60,000 nt of DNA from Polytrichum commune (GCA_950295325.1 OX485803.1:44161554-44221553), one strand, 5' to 3'; shown: positions 32,383 through 43,526, counted from the stretch's first letter. Made by a program: numbers and translations. Notes: generated by a model from the letters alone, not told the origin.

Positions 32383-34047
32383 CAGTCTATCTCATTAGTA
32401 CGACACTCATTTATATGACACCCTCGATATTATGACACATTTTTGCGCGACCAAACTTTTTAGTTCAAAACTCCCTCTTTTGTATGACTACGACACTCGA
32501 TAATACGACATTTAGAATCTCCGTTTTGTCATATTAAAGAGGTCATCAATTCTAGCATTCCTTTCATCTATATTATGTACATCTAAAGAACATTCATTTT
32601 CACTTGGGAACTGCTTGGGAACTGCTTGGGAACTTCACTATCATCGAGAACTTAATGATAATTAGGGTTACTAGTGTAGAATGGACATCGTTAGGGTTTG
32701 AGTGGCTTCCTTCCTATTCTTTTGTCAGATTATGAACCCGAAGATGTTTACAACATGAATGAGATTGGATTGTATTTTAGAGCACATCCTAACTAAACAT
32801 TAGCACAGGGGAAGGTGAAGGGTTGGGAGTTACAGAAGGAGCGTGTAACACTTGCTCTTGTTGTTAATTCAACTGGGGTTGATAAGTTGAAGTTGCTTGT
32901 GATTTATACGTCTAAGCAACCACAATGTTTTGGAAGGTGGCAACCTCATGATGTTTGGTGGCACTCAATTAAAACAGCTTGGATGAAGGGGGATATATTT
33001 GAAGCTTGGATTTTGCAGCTCAACAATCAATTCCAAGGCCAAAATCAAAAGGTGATTATGATTTTGGATAATGCATCTTCACATGTTGTTAGCTCTGCCA
33101 AAGTTGGTAAGTCTCGTTGATTCTCAACCTTTGTTACAAGCGTAGTTCAACCTTTGGATCAAGGTATAATAACATTTCAAAATTCACTACACGAAGAAAT
33201 TTTTGTAGTGGGTTTTATCACAATGTGATGATGCTACATTGAAGGACTTAAGGAAGGTGGTGCCAAACATCAGACAAGCTATCATCTGGAGTTATGAAGT
33301 ATGGAGGGAGTTGGATGCATAGATAGTCAAGAATTATTGGAGGATGGCGCATATATTACCTGCAACATGGAATGTTAAATTTGCCCAAGTTGGTGAAAGG
33401 GAGAAGAATAGAATGCAAGAAGAATTAGTTGAACTCGGTGCTATGATTTAAAGTTGCGATTGGGTGATGATGAGATGTTAATCGAGACTTACATTCAGAT
33501 GAAAAGGGAAGAGATTACTAAGCTAGAATTGAGTATTGATGAGTTGATGGATGTTGTTTTTGGGAATCAATTATGCACAAGGTGTTGATCTTAATATTAA
33601 TCTACATTTAGTAGATGTGGATGATGTTGCTCCACCTACAGTAAAGCTTAGTGATGCTAAACGTCATGCATCATTGTTGTCTAATTTCTTATTAGACAAC
33701 TCTTTACATTTTGGTGTTGATTAAATTATTAGTTTTCAAAAGCTAGCAGGGCATTTAAATAAGATGACAATTACTAACTTGGGTAGGCAACACCAGAGAT
33801 CTTTGAACTCGGATTTCAAGAGCTCTTGAGAATATTTGTATTTGTTTGGAGTTAAAAGTTGCTATTTCATACAATCTATATTGCTTAAACTCGTTGTATA
33901 TATTTTTAAGCTCATATTGCTTATATTTTTGTATTCCCTCGATGATACGACAATTTTACGCCAATTGTCATATGAACGAGAAGAAGACACCTCGATAATC
34001 CAAAATTTTGTGTTTCCCAAACGTGTCATACTAAAGAGGGAGAACAG
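32383..34047 (+). mobile_element. pogo/Tigger-like DNA transposon, copy 2
   Basis: TA-flanked (32381-32382, 34048-34049), 1,665 bp. The left end CAGTCTATCTCATTAGTACG and the reversed right end CTGTTCTCCCTCTTTAGTATG match copy 1. It differs by a short local duplication near 32612-32634 (GGGAACTGCTT repeated) and by several internal deletions. It has the same leader-to-catalytic-core junction as copy 1. Confidence 0.9.
32713..33723 (+). pseudogene. pogo/Tigger transposase, defective (copy 2)
   Basis: Same catalytic-core fragment as copy 1, same strand. It keeps LAL.VNSTGVDKLKLLVIY, MILDNASSH (second Asp) and VVQPLDQG (third Asp). The first catalytic Asp is Asn here (NMNEIGL, codon 32758-32760), so this copy lost activity independently. 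Other damage: a TAA in place of AAA after HPN, a roughly 43-bp deletion between the second and third Asp relative to copy 1 (near 33118-33135), a TAG at the start of the 'IV.N' motif, and shifts in the tail. It retains CAG where copy 1 has a TAG, and a single copy of the 16-bp unit duplicated in copy 1. The N-terminal DNA-binding half is absent as in copy 1. Confidence 0.87.
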
Positions 34048-34049
34048 TA

Positions 34050-35370
34050 GTGCCATGTTGAAGAATGTATCATGGTGTTCATATCAATGTCAAATCGGCT
34101 CAAATAAATGTGTTTGGGACAACATATAGATTTTGAGGGGCGTATGATTGTACGGAATTGGAATGTGAGAGGTGTTTGCTATAGGTACTTCCAACTACGA
34201 AATGACAATTCCCTCGCACTTTCAAGCTCTCGCTTCCTTGTCAATCGCTACTTTCTAAGCCCATCACGCAATCAAGGACGCTAGTTTTTTTTGACGATTT
34301 CAACCTTGATAAAGGTGTGCCATATGGTTAAATGTCACATTGGAAACAAAAGAAGTCCAATGTCAAAAGAAGGGGTTTCGCCCCCTCCTTTTCTTTTTGA
34401 AAGAAAGAAAAGGGCTTATTGAGACACAATTCCATTAGGGAGCGGACGGGTTCAACGGTTCCCTTTTGCAATCACTACTCTTGTCACCGTTGAACATGAC
34501 ATGGTACCTATCAACTACTACCGAGGGGTGGAGTTGCCACGCTAGTGTAGTTCCTAATTGAAATCCAATACAAAGTAAGCGAAAGAGACTTAGAAATTGT
34601 TTTTTTTTTGGTCACTTGTTCAATGTTTCCAAACATAGTAAATAAAGGGTGCAATCTCATTGAGAAATTGGAATCGTAAGGTTAATGTCATGGAGAATCT
34701 AAGTGAGCATTTGTGAGGGTATTTTCCACCCTTTTCACCTTATAATACGGGTTTTATAAACTACAAATTTCAAGGTTTAACTATGAACCCTAAACAGACA
34801 TTACCTACTTAGAGGAATTGGTAGTGAGGTGACATAATCATTAATATTTATGTTACCCAATGCAAGCATCTAACCCCACTTGAAATTTTAGTCAATAACT
34901 CGTAATAGCTAGAAGATATACATTTGTATACCAATGAAGGAAGTTTGCCAATATTCATAGTTGTATGAAGACAAGTGCTCTCTCTCTCTCTCAATGTGAG
35001 AGTAGGATTATTATATGGGGGTAGCAAACATGAAGATAAAAAAAAATCAAGCTCCTATTGGGTGTTTGTTCATTTATTCATGTGGACCATGAGGAGGAAA
35101 TGTCACATGTTGTATAACATGAACCGACATGTGAAAATTTTCCAAGCATGTTAGTCACTCCAACACTTGGATGGTTGAGAAATGGGAAGCAATCGTCAAC
35201 TCTTACAAGAGCGCACGCTTTCTTCAAGGGGGCTTCTTCTTTGTAATACTTATTGGGTGCTTAGTGCAGTCACAAGCTTACACCCGAGCTAGGGAAAATG
35301 TTACTTTTGTCATGACATGGCAGATTCTTTTGTGTTTCCCCCTTCATACCTAGGTAAAATTAGCCTAGGA
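34050..35370. other. Unassigned, no gene seen
   Basis: About 1.3 kb of AT-rich DNA with short frames only. A short CT tract lies at about 34979-34991. A self-complementary CCCCTCCTTTTCTTTTT/AAAGAAAGAAAAGGG pair sits near 34381-34413. Confidence 0.35.
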
Positions 35371-35590
35371 TCAATATGGTTTAGAACCGGTATCAATTCT
35401 AATGATAATATGAGTATACAAAGATTCTCTCACCTTGATATACCCACCAAATGTCAATGTGTGATTGGTATTACAAATTTGATACCCACGGATAGGTTCT
35501 TTGATATTGTTATTGATGTTTGATTTTTGATACCATGCACTGACAAGTATACCGGTCTAACATTAGTAAGTACCAACGGTAATGGATCAA
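35371..35590 (+). repeat. Family D arm, left
   Basis: Matches the reverse complement of about 37215-37400 over ~170 bases: AATATGGTTTAGAA, GATTCTCTCAC, CCCACCAA, ACAAATTTGA.ACCCA and GGTAGGTTCTT-like blocks. The last 40 bases (AACATTAGTAAGTACCAACG) instead match 37575-37597 in the same orientation. The two arms bracket the nested region. Confidence 0.6.
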
Positions 35591-36107
35591 ATTCCAATGG
35601 TTTTCATACCTAATTCAAATCCTCAAAAGAAATAGGTAAATCAATGCTTCGACAAGTACCCACACATGGCTCTTCTCTCATTGAAGGTGGCCTCCTCTCA
35701 TAGCCGTGTGCAAAACTCCACCAATGACAAGTCCCAATGGTGCATAAGTTAGAGTGCCTTACATACATATATAAGATTATACCATAGAGGGCTCTCTTTG
35801 TCATCTTTACATGTGCCATAATGTACACAAAATAGTCCTACTACTGTGGGCCACTGGAATCAACTAGAGCCCACAATAGTTTTCATAACGACGCTTAACA
35901 TGGGCCACATTAATTTTCAACCCACGATGAATTTACAGTAGAAAATTAGCATTGTGCCACATTAAATGTTTTCTAGAAAATTAACGTGGGTGATGTATTT
36001 TATCTTGTGCTACTTTTATTTTATAAATAATATTTAATGTGTTGGTCAGAAGTCTTCATGAAGGGTTGGGGGAAGACCCATGGTCTAGGACCCATGTTAA
36101 TTCCACT

Positions 36108-36970
36108 CACGGGTAGATCACTCTAAGGCATTTTTGTGCACCACGTGCGGCTGGGGATTTTTTGTTTTGGGGCTATTTACCTTCAAGGGTTGAATTAAAG
36201 CCTCCCTATAATTACTTAAATTTCAAAAATGGCCCATTTGTTTGCACCCTTCCGTTACTTATATTGTCCAAGTCACTACAATTTTTTGTACTCTATATTT
36301 CTTTTAAGTAATAAAAAATAATATACTTCCTAACGCAATTGACGAGTGTTGAGGGAAAGCATGGAAACAAAGAAGGGTGCAAACAGTAATACCATTGCAA
36401 ACATAGTTACGAAGAAAACACATAGGAGACCATAGCAAAGTAACACCACTGCAAACATTGTTATGATGAAAACACATAGGAGATGCCAACACAAATACCA
36501 TAGCGGTCATTGCAATGCAAGTGACCAAAAACACAAAGTATAGTAAAGCGGGTTTAGAATTTTCAATTTAAGGTGGAGTCCAAAATGTTACAGCGCGTAC
36601 AAAATAACCCCAAGTACACCACATATAGGGTAAGGGTGGAAACAAAGGAAAAGTGTCCGTGTGTTCACAAACACAACATGCGGTTTAGGGTTTAGGGTTT
36701 AGAGGTTTAGGGTCCACCCTATGCCATCCCATTTACATACCATACTAAACATACCTTCTAGGATCCTTATCTTCAGCCCCTATATTAATTTTACAAAAAA
36801 ATAATGGCCCACGTTTTATGTCCATCTAACTTACTTATAATGGGTTTGTCTACATTTAATGGCCCATTCATTATTTGGAATTCCTTTATAATTTTTATTT
36901 CAAATGATTTTAATCCTCTCTATATTATGCCGCACATCGTTTTTAAAATGCACTAAGTGATCTACCCGTG
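36108..36970. mobile_element. hAT-like non-autonomous element, 863 bp
   Basis: Inverted ends CACGGGTAGATCACT and AGTGATCTACCCGTG (15 bases exact, then imperfect to ~45) are flanked by a perfect 8-bp duplication ATTCCACT (36100-36107, 36971-36978). An 8-bp target duplication is the hAT hallmark. The interior has no transposase and carries a TTTAGGG tract. It is the innermost and youngest layer of the nest. A related element lies at 38448-38858. Confidence 0.9.
36683..36712 (+). repeat. Interstitial TTTAGGG (plant telomere-like) tract
   Basis: About four TTTAGGG units, the last set off by an AGAGG interruption. It lies inside the hAT-like element, so it may travel with it. Confidence 0.85.
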
Positions 36971-37214
36971 ATTCCACTTTGACTAGGAAAATAATGTGGC
37001 CATGCTACTTTTCCACCCACACTAATAGGACTATTTAGTGTAGTTTCCACGTGCGATACAAATGGTTGCAGCAAATGTGAGCATGACACGTGGAAAATCT
37101 TGAGGGGAAAAAAAACAATTATTATGTGAGGGGAATAGAGAGCCCTCTACAATGTACTCAACTTACCACCCACATCCCTTACATTGCACTGACCCAAGGG
37201 GAAAGTACCACTGT

Positions 37215-37600
37215 TGTTGTGGTATACATGTGAATGCACGACATCAAAACTCAATGCAACAATGATATCCAAGAACCTACCAATGGGTGTCAAATTTGTG
37301 AAACTATTCAGATATCGATACTTGGTGGGCACGTCACTGTGAGAGAATATGTGTACTCAAGTTATTATTTTGGTCAATGTCATTCTAAACCATATTGATA
37401 TTATTGCGTTTTCTTAGATGTCTGAAGGTTCTTGGATGATATATAGAGCTTAATGATATCGAGAACAAAATTTTGTCAAATATTCCATACCCTATTGGTA
37501 TAAAGAACATGAAATCTTCATTATAGATACTGTACCCAAATGGTATCAAAAGAGGATGATACCAATCCAACAATAGTAAGTACTTCATCGATTATGGTAT
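37215..37600 (-). repeat. Family D arm, right
   Basis: Inverted partner of 35371-35540, then a further ~200 bases with TATTGGTATAAAGAAC and GATACCAATCCAACAATAGTA. With the left arm it encloses families E, O, C and the hAT-like element, so D could be the outermost, fold-back-like layer. Confidence 0.55.
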
Positions 37601-37939
37601 ATTAATGTCACGTGTGCAACAGTGTTACTTACCCTATTTTGAGGCATATGCTAGGTTACACTAAAGATCAACACCTAGTGCTTGTGACACTTGGCATTCA
37701 AGTGTGTTTCCTAATATAATGGCATGAGTACGTTCAATAGCGTTACGAGGTGTATGCCTATTTCACACAGTGGGCTAGAAATTGACTTAAGTGTACAAAC
37801 ATGACACATGGCATTAGTATGCTCAAGGATGTTGTCCTCTTGCAAACCTGAAATATTAACACACGACACTTGCCATACAGATGCTGAATTTCTTCCCCTT
37901 GCATACCAAAACACAAAACTATTGTTTCTCAATGTGCTA
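37601..37939. other. Unassigned; CACTAAAG motif
   Basis: TTACACTAAAGATCAACACC at 37656 resembles a family B end without an identified partner. No gene recognised. Confidence 0.3.
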
Positions 37940-38088
37940 CGCTAAATATCATGATGCAAATAATTGTTCGCTTCAAATAGTTACTCATGTTGACAGTAAC
38001 TGGACGTGACACTTCGAAACCTCTAAGCATGTAGTCTACATTGTTCTCCAACAAATGTGCGTGACACTAAATACCATAAACAATCAAC
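37940..38088. mobile_element. Short B2-like MITE abutting another
   Basis: TA|CGCTAAATATCATGATG at the left and GTGACACTAAATACCATAAAC near the right end, which is followed by the TA (38089-38090) that also begins the next element. About 149 bp, probably internally deleted. Confidence 0.5.
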
Positions 38089-38090
38089 TA

Positions 38091-38310
38091 CACCGTTTAT
38101 GGTATTTAGTGCCACTTACTATGCGGAGTTACGCCATGCTATAGCATGTTTATGTTAATGTAATTTTTTACCAAGTAAAGATGTTAATATTTTACAATGT
38201 CCAAACAACCAATTTGACTATTGTTGGTAATAAATGAGATCTATAGTAAATAGTTATAACACCGCGTACGTCCAAATAGTAAGTGACACCACTATATACC
38301 ATAGACAATG
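38091..38310 (+). mobile_element. CACTAAAT-related MITE, family B2 (220 bp)
   Basis: TA|CACCGTTTATGGTATTTAGTG and ACTATATACCATAGACAATG|TA. The interior ACCAAGTAAAGATGTT and TTTACAATGTCCAAACAACC matches the reverse of 54891-55111. Non-coding. Confidence 0.8.
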
Positions 38311-38374
38311 TAGTGATAATGAATCGAGATTGAGTAACTCCATGTCTACATAGAGTCACATACATGAATGCCGA

Positions 38375-39035
38375 GATAGATATAGATAGATATTTATTGT
38401 AGTACCTTTACCAAATCGGCTATTTATAGACAATGTTTTATTTTATTCACGGGGAGGTCACTCCATTGTCAAGTTGAACATCACGTGTAAACAAAAATTG
38501 CTACCCCTATATTACATGTTATAGATAATTTTAAATTTTATGATATTTTTTCTACATATACATAACCATTGATAGTATGTTTTGGATGTTTTTTTGAATT
38601 TTTCAAACATCTTCATTTTTGTAGTATTTTTTTCTACGTCATTCTAGTTAGAAACGGTGTTTTTTATTTTTTAAATAAATCATCAAATTTAGATACCACT
38701 TTTTATTATGTAATAGGTACCATGCATGTCTACTCATGAAAAAAATTTGATAAAAGTTTGACCCATTTTGGTGATGCTTTATGTAAAAAGTAGGACTTTT
38801 TACATGTAAAGTGTTCGCACGTGATTGTTCAACTTTACAATGAAGTGACCTCCCCATGATTCTATTACTTTTATTTTTAGATTCAACAATCCGTGGTTTA
38901 AAGGAGAAATCCAATTTTACCATATTAATTTTTAAGATTTTTAACACACAATTTCCAATAAAATTGTTTTCTTAAAAAATGGTTTAATTAGTGCCGAAGT
39001 GGTAAAGGTACTACAGTGTATAGATATAGATCCAA
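38375..39035. mobile_element. Family P inverted-repeat element with nested hAT-like element
   Basis: TGTAGTACCTTTACC..ATCGGC at 38398-38420 pairs with GCCGAAGTGGTAAAGGTACTACA at 38992-39014. Flanking TAGATATAGAT-like sequence is present on both sides. Another element (38448-38858) lies between. No open frame of note. Exact ends uncertain. Confidence 0.6.
38448..38858. mobile_element. hAT-like non-autonomous element, 411 bp
   Basis: Inverted ends CACGGGGAGGTCACT and AGTGACCTCCCCATG, continuing for about 40 bases (CATTGT.AAGTTGAACA), flanked by ATTTTATT and ATTCTATT (7 of 8 match; 38440-38447, 38859-38866). End sequence relates it to 36108-36970. Non-coding. Confidence 0.82.
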
Positions 39036-39044
39036 TTAAAATGC

Positions 39045-39195
39045 ATGAAATCAACCAATCAATGCTCCAAACAAAGTACCCACATTCCGTCTTATTGAAG
39101 ACAAGCATCCGGTGATGGTCATGCGTAAAACTTTGGTAGTGTAAGTTAGAGCACATATGCAAAGCTAATGTACTTAACTTACAACCCGCCTACCT
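39045..39195 (+). repeat. Family E repeat, uninterrupted copy
   Basis: AATCAATGCTCCAAACAAAGT..CCCACA through GTAAGTTAGAGCACATATG to GTACTTAACTTACAACCCG. Continuous across the point where the 35.8-kb copy holds family O. Confidence 0.65.
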
Positions 39196-39221
39196 TTCTT
39201 GGATCAAGCATGGGGCTAATT

Positions 39222-39318
39222 GGGGGGGGGGGGTGGCATAACATGGAGTGGACTTGCACCAAGGTATCAAAATCCTTTTGAATTAGCCAAGAAGCTTAGA
39301 GGTGTGAGAACAACTACT
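39222..39318. repeat. G12 run and flank
   Basis: Twelve G at 39222-39233, then unassigned sequence. Confidence 0.8.
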
Positions 39319-39500
39319 CATGCCTTGATCACACCAAAATTTTCGTCCAGTTTCTAGTCGTGAAAAATTTGGGATTATGTTGAGAAATAGATGTTGGCGC
39401 ACCACTTTTCACACTACTACAACTTGATATGTCAACATATGGTGTTTGAATTGGCCGGTGTGATGAGCCCGTCAGAGGCTAGTCCCCGGCCATGTCCAGC
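39319..39500 (+). repeat. Family J repeat
   Basis: Same-orientation match to 18345-18540 (GATCACACCAAA, GAGAAATAGATGTTGGC, CACTTTTCACACTA, GAATTGGCCGGTG). Confidence 0.7.
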
Positions 39501-40384
39501 TATGGGAGGGTACTCATGCTCTCTCCTCGCCCCCCCCCCCCCCCCTCCCGCGGGCACCCAAGTAGATGAAGTCTTGAATGCTTACTTTTCTCCGACTAGC
39601 CCCCTTCTCCTTGGGAACTAGTGTACTTGAAAATAACAAAATCGGCCCCACATTTTCACAAACCAATATTGTACACTTTGCCAAACAAATGGGTTCAATA
39701 TTTGCCATCATCTCCTATCATTTATAAACATAGGCATCATACAAGGCCTAAGATTTGCAAGGCACATGTTCCTCACACACAAAGTAGCTATGCTCTTAAA
39801 GTCTTGCAATTATGTTGCATACTACATCGTCATTAATGCAAGCTCTCCCAATAATACGCCTACATATAACACTCTAATGTTGTGGTTATTGGATTACTCC
39901 TTAAAATGCATCAATACACTTGTATGCATGGCCAATCTCATGCCTTGAATAGTAGTTAGTTCTTGCTAATTTAAGTTCATGAGAACCATAAAATGAAACT
40001 CCCCAAACAATGCAACTTTTTAACTCTCACGAGCTCTAGTGGAAAAGGGGCATCTTCACAACCAACTACACTAAACACCTATCTTTTGTATTACACTATA
40101 ATTAACATGTAGCACCATGTGTCACGTGACACCTTCTCTAACTCTCACTTGTGATCAAATAACAATGAAACATGGGTCGATGATGAATAGCGTGGGCCAT
40201 ACTGAATTAAATGTTTAGGTTGTGTACTGTTCGATGTGTGAATCATAAACAAGTGATATTACTCTAAGAACAAAGAAAGCTGAATGAAATATAATCAATT
40301 GCAATGTATCTAATATACTATAAAATCCTCAAGGAGCTTTAAGAGCTTTAAAGACGTTTAGTAAACTCACCTTCTTGGGGGTCC
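39501..40384. other. Unassigned; C16 run
   Basis: C16 at 39530-39545. Frames of 60-76 codons here have no recognised motif. A lone CACTAAAC motif with TA flank is at 40074. Confidence 0.4.
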
Positions 40385-40745
40385 ATTTTGCACCACCTGG
40401 TTAAGAGAATTAGCTAACTTGTGAGTTGATGATAATTAACCAAACTGCTAGTTGACTAAAAGCATGGTCAAATCACCCGCTCTGCCTACTTAGGGTCCAC
40501 TTGCACTTCCTACTTTAGGATTTTGGTTAGAGGAAGTAACCATTGGAAGTAGTTATATTGTGCCCGCATGGCCTGGTTGAGAAAGTGAGTTGATATATGA
40601 AGTAGCTAACCTACACGAGATCTAATTAATTTTATGCATGCGTCACCTACTTGAAGTTTAAGTTTAAATAAAAAGTTTTCAAACTAGAAGCTAGTCTAAC
40701 TTTTAGGACCTTGCTTTTGTGAAGAAATCTCAACTCATTCATACG
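40385..40745 (+). repeat. Family Q repeat
   Basis: The end TTTAAATAAAAAGTTTTCAAACTAGAAGCTAG..GGACCTTGCTTTTGTGAAGAAATC matches the reverse of 45305-45410, and AGAATTAGCTAACTTGTGAG resembles the reversed 45440-45480 segment. Two copies in opposite orientation. Confidence 0.55.
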
Positions 40746-40807
40746 CCTTATCCTAAGTAAGTTTCTACCATTGATAAGCCCAATTATTTTTTCTTGAATG
40801 CCCATAT

Positions 40808-40828
40808 CCCCCCCCCCCCCCCCCCCCC
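40808..40828 (+). repeat. C21 run
   Basis: Twenty-one consecutive C, the longest homopolymer in the window. Confidence 0.95.
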
Positions 40829-41077
40829 GTCTCTTCTATGTTCACATCTCACCTTGAGGTTCATATACCTCACCAAAACAAAATTGTTGTATTCTATTTA
40901 ACTCTATAAAATTGGGTGGAATAACACCCATCCCATTTGTATATGTTGTAAACCAAATTCACGATGGACACCCCTTTGTAATCTTTTGCATTTTGCATAT
41001 ATAATTTTCTAACATGATAGACAACCATTTCAGAGAGAACGAAAGACAACGCTAGTCCAAGGGTTGGAGTGCAAAGG

Positions 41078-41735
41078 GGCACTTCACCTTGATCATAGTC
41101 GCGAGCTCGTATGTGAACTTGGAGCGGGCCTACTAACCGACAATTGTTTTATGTGTAGATCATCAATCGTACACCAAATAATGCCAATGCACATGTTCAT
41201 ATGGGAAAGCTAAAAAGGAAGGTAATTCACCATAACTTTGAGGTAACTTGACTTAAAGGTCGCAGTGTCTATATGGGTTTTTCTACTTTATTTAAGTAGG
41301 TGACACATTTAATTGATAATTATCATGTTGCATTCTCCTACCTTATGTTTTGACAATACATTTGGGGGGGGGGGATTGTTCTTGTTCCTAAATTGATAAA
41401 TGTCTACATGATGCTTGACATATTAAGCAAATGCAGCTAGAGCATATTGCATAAAAGAAGGCCATCGAGTAAATTACATGGTGTGAAAGCTTACATGGAG
41501 GTTTTCTTACATGCCCAAGCATTCTTTTCACACAGTATCACACATTTTTCATGTGATATAGAATGAAAATTGGAAAGGCTATAATGCAAAGTGATGCCTT
41601 TGCATAAGTTAATGAATTCCAAGTAATTTGATATTAGTTTCAAAGTAAATAGATTCCTTGCAAATCGGCCCAACTAAGTAAACCCATCTCGAGTTGATAT
41701 ACATGCTTGCGGTTACAATCAAGGTAAAGCATCCC
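41078..41735. mobile_element. Family R candidate element with inverted ends
   Basis: GGGGCACTTCACCTTGATCA.AG near 41078 pairs with the reversed TTACAATCAAGGTAAAGCATCCCC at 41712-41735. The same end motif appears alone at 47175-47215 and 55585-55640. Interior non-coding, with a G10 run near 41365. No clear target duplication. Confidence 0.5.
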
Positions 41736-42264
41736 CATTCATGCCAACACTAGCGGTTGGCGTTGTCTCTCTCTCCTCGCAAATTGAGATTTCATATATT
41801 TGGGTTGAAGTTTCTTTGAGTGTTGTGAGCACACGTAGATTTATAATGTGCTCAAACATGGGCATTGATAATGACTACATATGAATAATTCATAAAGATT
41901 AAACATTAGATTAAAGGAAACATACTACATTAAGACATTCATGTGTGATTGGTATTGTGTTGTACATAATTATGATTTACGCTTATGTGTAAAACTTCTT
42001 TTGATTATATTTTTATGCATTTCTTGTGACTCACGACGTTTAAATTAGTTTAAATCACATTTGACACATTATAGGGTCCAAGTCATGTGGAATTCTCATG
42101 AACATCTACTATAGGAATTTGTTTACAACTTTGTTTGTATGCCATCTATTGCCACACAAAATGTTTTGGATCGGAAGGAAAAAATTAAAACTATAACGAA
42201 AAAAAAAATTGAAAATCAATGGGCATACCATCCACCCTCATAAAATTATTCAACCATGTGGTTG
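41736..42264. other. Unassigned
   Basis: AT-rich, no gene or strong repeat recognised. Confidence 0.3.
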
Positions 42265-42480
42265 AGTTTTCCTATATTTAGAATGTGACAAGGCCCTCCA
42301 CTATCTTCCTTCATAAGAAGAAATTGATGCCATCATGAATAATGAATAATGTTGGTGTTTTCAATGAATAATGTTGCTATGATTAATATTACAAGTGAAT
42401 AGTGTCGTGATGAACATTGCTTTGTGTGAACAATGTTGGGAATATAACTCCACCAAAATTTCCAAACATTAACATGAATT
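42265..42480 (-). repeat. Family K repeat
   Basis: Reverse-orientation copy of 18050-18310, with GTGAATAGTGTCG and GAATAATG units and the GGGAATATAACTCCACC end. Confidence 0.6.
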
Positions 42481-42891
42481 TATAAACAATAACTAAATTT
42501 TAATACTTCATTTGGGTGCACACATGTTCTAGTTCCCTTATTCCATGATCCAACGAGCAAACAACTATGGTTGAGTAGCATGACATTACTTAGCGATGTC
42601 GGCCCTCATAATATAACAATCGGATGCTAGGAGTTCAGTATGAATTTGAATCTCCTTGCGTAGGTTTTTGAGCACCCGACTGTTATATTACGATGCCCAA
42701 CGGCGCAAGAAATGCACGTCGAGTAATGTTATGAATGTCGTGCTTCCAAATTCCTCATTTTGACTAATGTATTTCTACAAGACAGTAACAATAAAACAAG
42801 GTTACTTGGGGAGAGTGAAGAAGAAGAAGAAGACAAAGAAAAAGAAAAAAAAAGGATGCTTGGAAATTGAATACACGATATCTCTCTACTA
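42481..42891. other. Unassigned; GAA microsatellite
   Basis: GAA/AAG-rich tract at about 42819-42852. No gene recognised. Confidence 0.35.
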
Positions 42892-43301
42892 CACTAAATA
42901 TGATATTTAGTGTTTGATACACTAAATACGAACGCGTACACTAAATATCACTAATCCTATGAAAGTAAATAACATTATTTGTAAACTCAAACACTAAATA
43001 TCAACTATGGTAATATGTGGAAGTTACATGCACAAATTTAGTGTTAGTAAGGAGAAGGTTCAGTTCTTCATTTTCTTGATTTATTGCAAGCATGGATACA
43101 TGGCTTGGACATGGGGCTCCCAAATCCCCTCAACACACAATCACATGTATTGCACGTGACCTCACATTCATCTCCAACAAAAGAGCACACAATTTCCATC
43201 GACAAAACAAATGGACAAGCGCAATGCACTCTTCTGAGTCTTTGACGAGATGCAACTCAACCTACACATCTTAGATCACGAGGGTTTTGGTTGAATGAAA
43301 G

Positions 43302-43356
<55 letters not shown>

Positions 43357-43524
43357 CTTGAAGCGATCGAAGAAGAGTGTTTCACATGAAGGGAGGCGGC
43401 AGTAGCGAAGCTGGCGACGCATTTATGTCTAACACTAATTGTGAAGGAATTGAAAATTAGTGTTGAGCAGGGCAGGGTGGTAACAACACTTAGCATAATC
43501 AAACACTAAATACCATATTTAGTG
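42892..43524. mobile_element. CACTAAAT element, family B3 (633 bp)
   Basis: TA|CACTAAATATGATATTTAGTG and CACTAAATACCATATTTAGTG|TA. Each terminus is itself a short palindrome. Subterminal regions hold repeated ACACTAAAT or TTAGTGTT units in both orientations (at least four in the first 130 bases). The middle carries a 60-codon frame and a (GA)25 tract, neither recognised as coding. Related to 52352-52689. Confidence 0.82.
43305..43354 (+). repeat. (GA)25 microsatellite
   Basis: Fifty bases of alternating GA inside the family B3 element. Confidence 0.95.
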
Positions 43525-43526
43525 TA

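Larger units (their letters stand above)
35826..37040. mobile_element. Family C MITE carrying a nested hAT-like element
   Basis: TA|CACAAAATAGTCCTACTACTG at the left and CAC.AATAGGACTATTTAGTG|TA at the right, TA duplicated at 35824-35825 and 37041-37042. Minus the inner element it is ~344 bp, like C2 at 53678-54035. Shares outer bases with the CACTAAAT families, so those are likely one Tc1/mariner-like superfamily. Confidence 0.88.
35782..37154 (-). mobile_element. Family O MITE carrying a nested insertion
   Basis: Ends CCATAGAGGGCTCTC and GAGAGCCCTCTACAATG are inverted, flanked by TA (35780-35781, 37155-37156). Without the inner element it is ~156 bp, like 58657-58805 (149 bp) and 51614-51757 (144 bp). 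Its middle (GTGCCATAATGTA, then GTTTCCACGTGCGATACAA) aligns to the reverse of 58657-58805, where the sequence is continuous, proving the inner insertion. Confidence 0.85.
35620..37200 (+). repeat. Family E repeat, interrupted by nested elements
   Basis: The left piece 35620-35781 and right piece 37155-37200 together align with 39045-39195 (AATCAATGCT, AAGTACCCACA, ATTGAAG, GTAAGTTAGAG, then GTACT.AACTTAC.ACCC). The uninterrupted copy at 39 kb reads through the point where family O sits here, so it serves as an empty site. Confidence 0.7.

Noticed and set aside
42819-43354. Purine tracts as regulatory GAGA elements
   Set aside because: They are simple GAA and GA microsatellites, one inside a transposable element.
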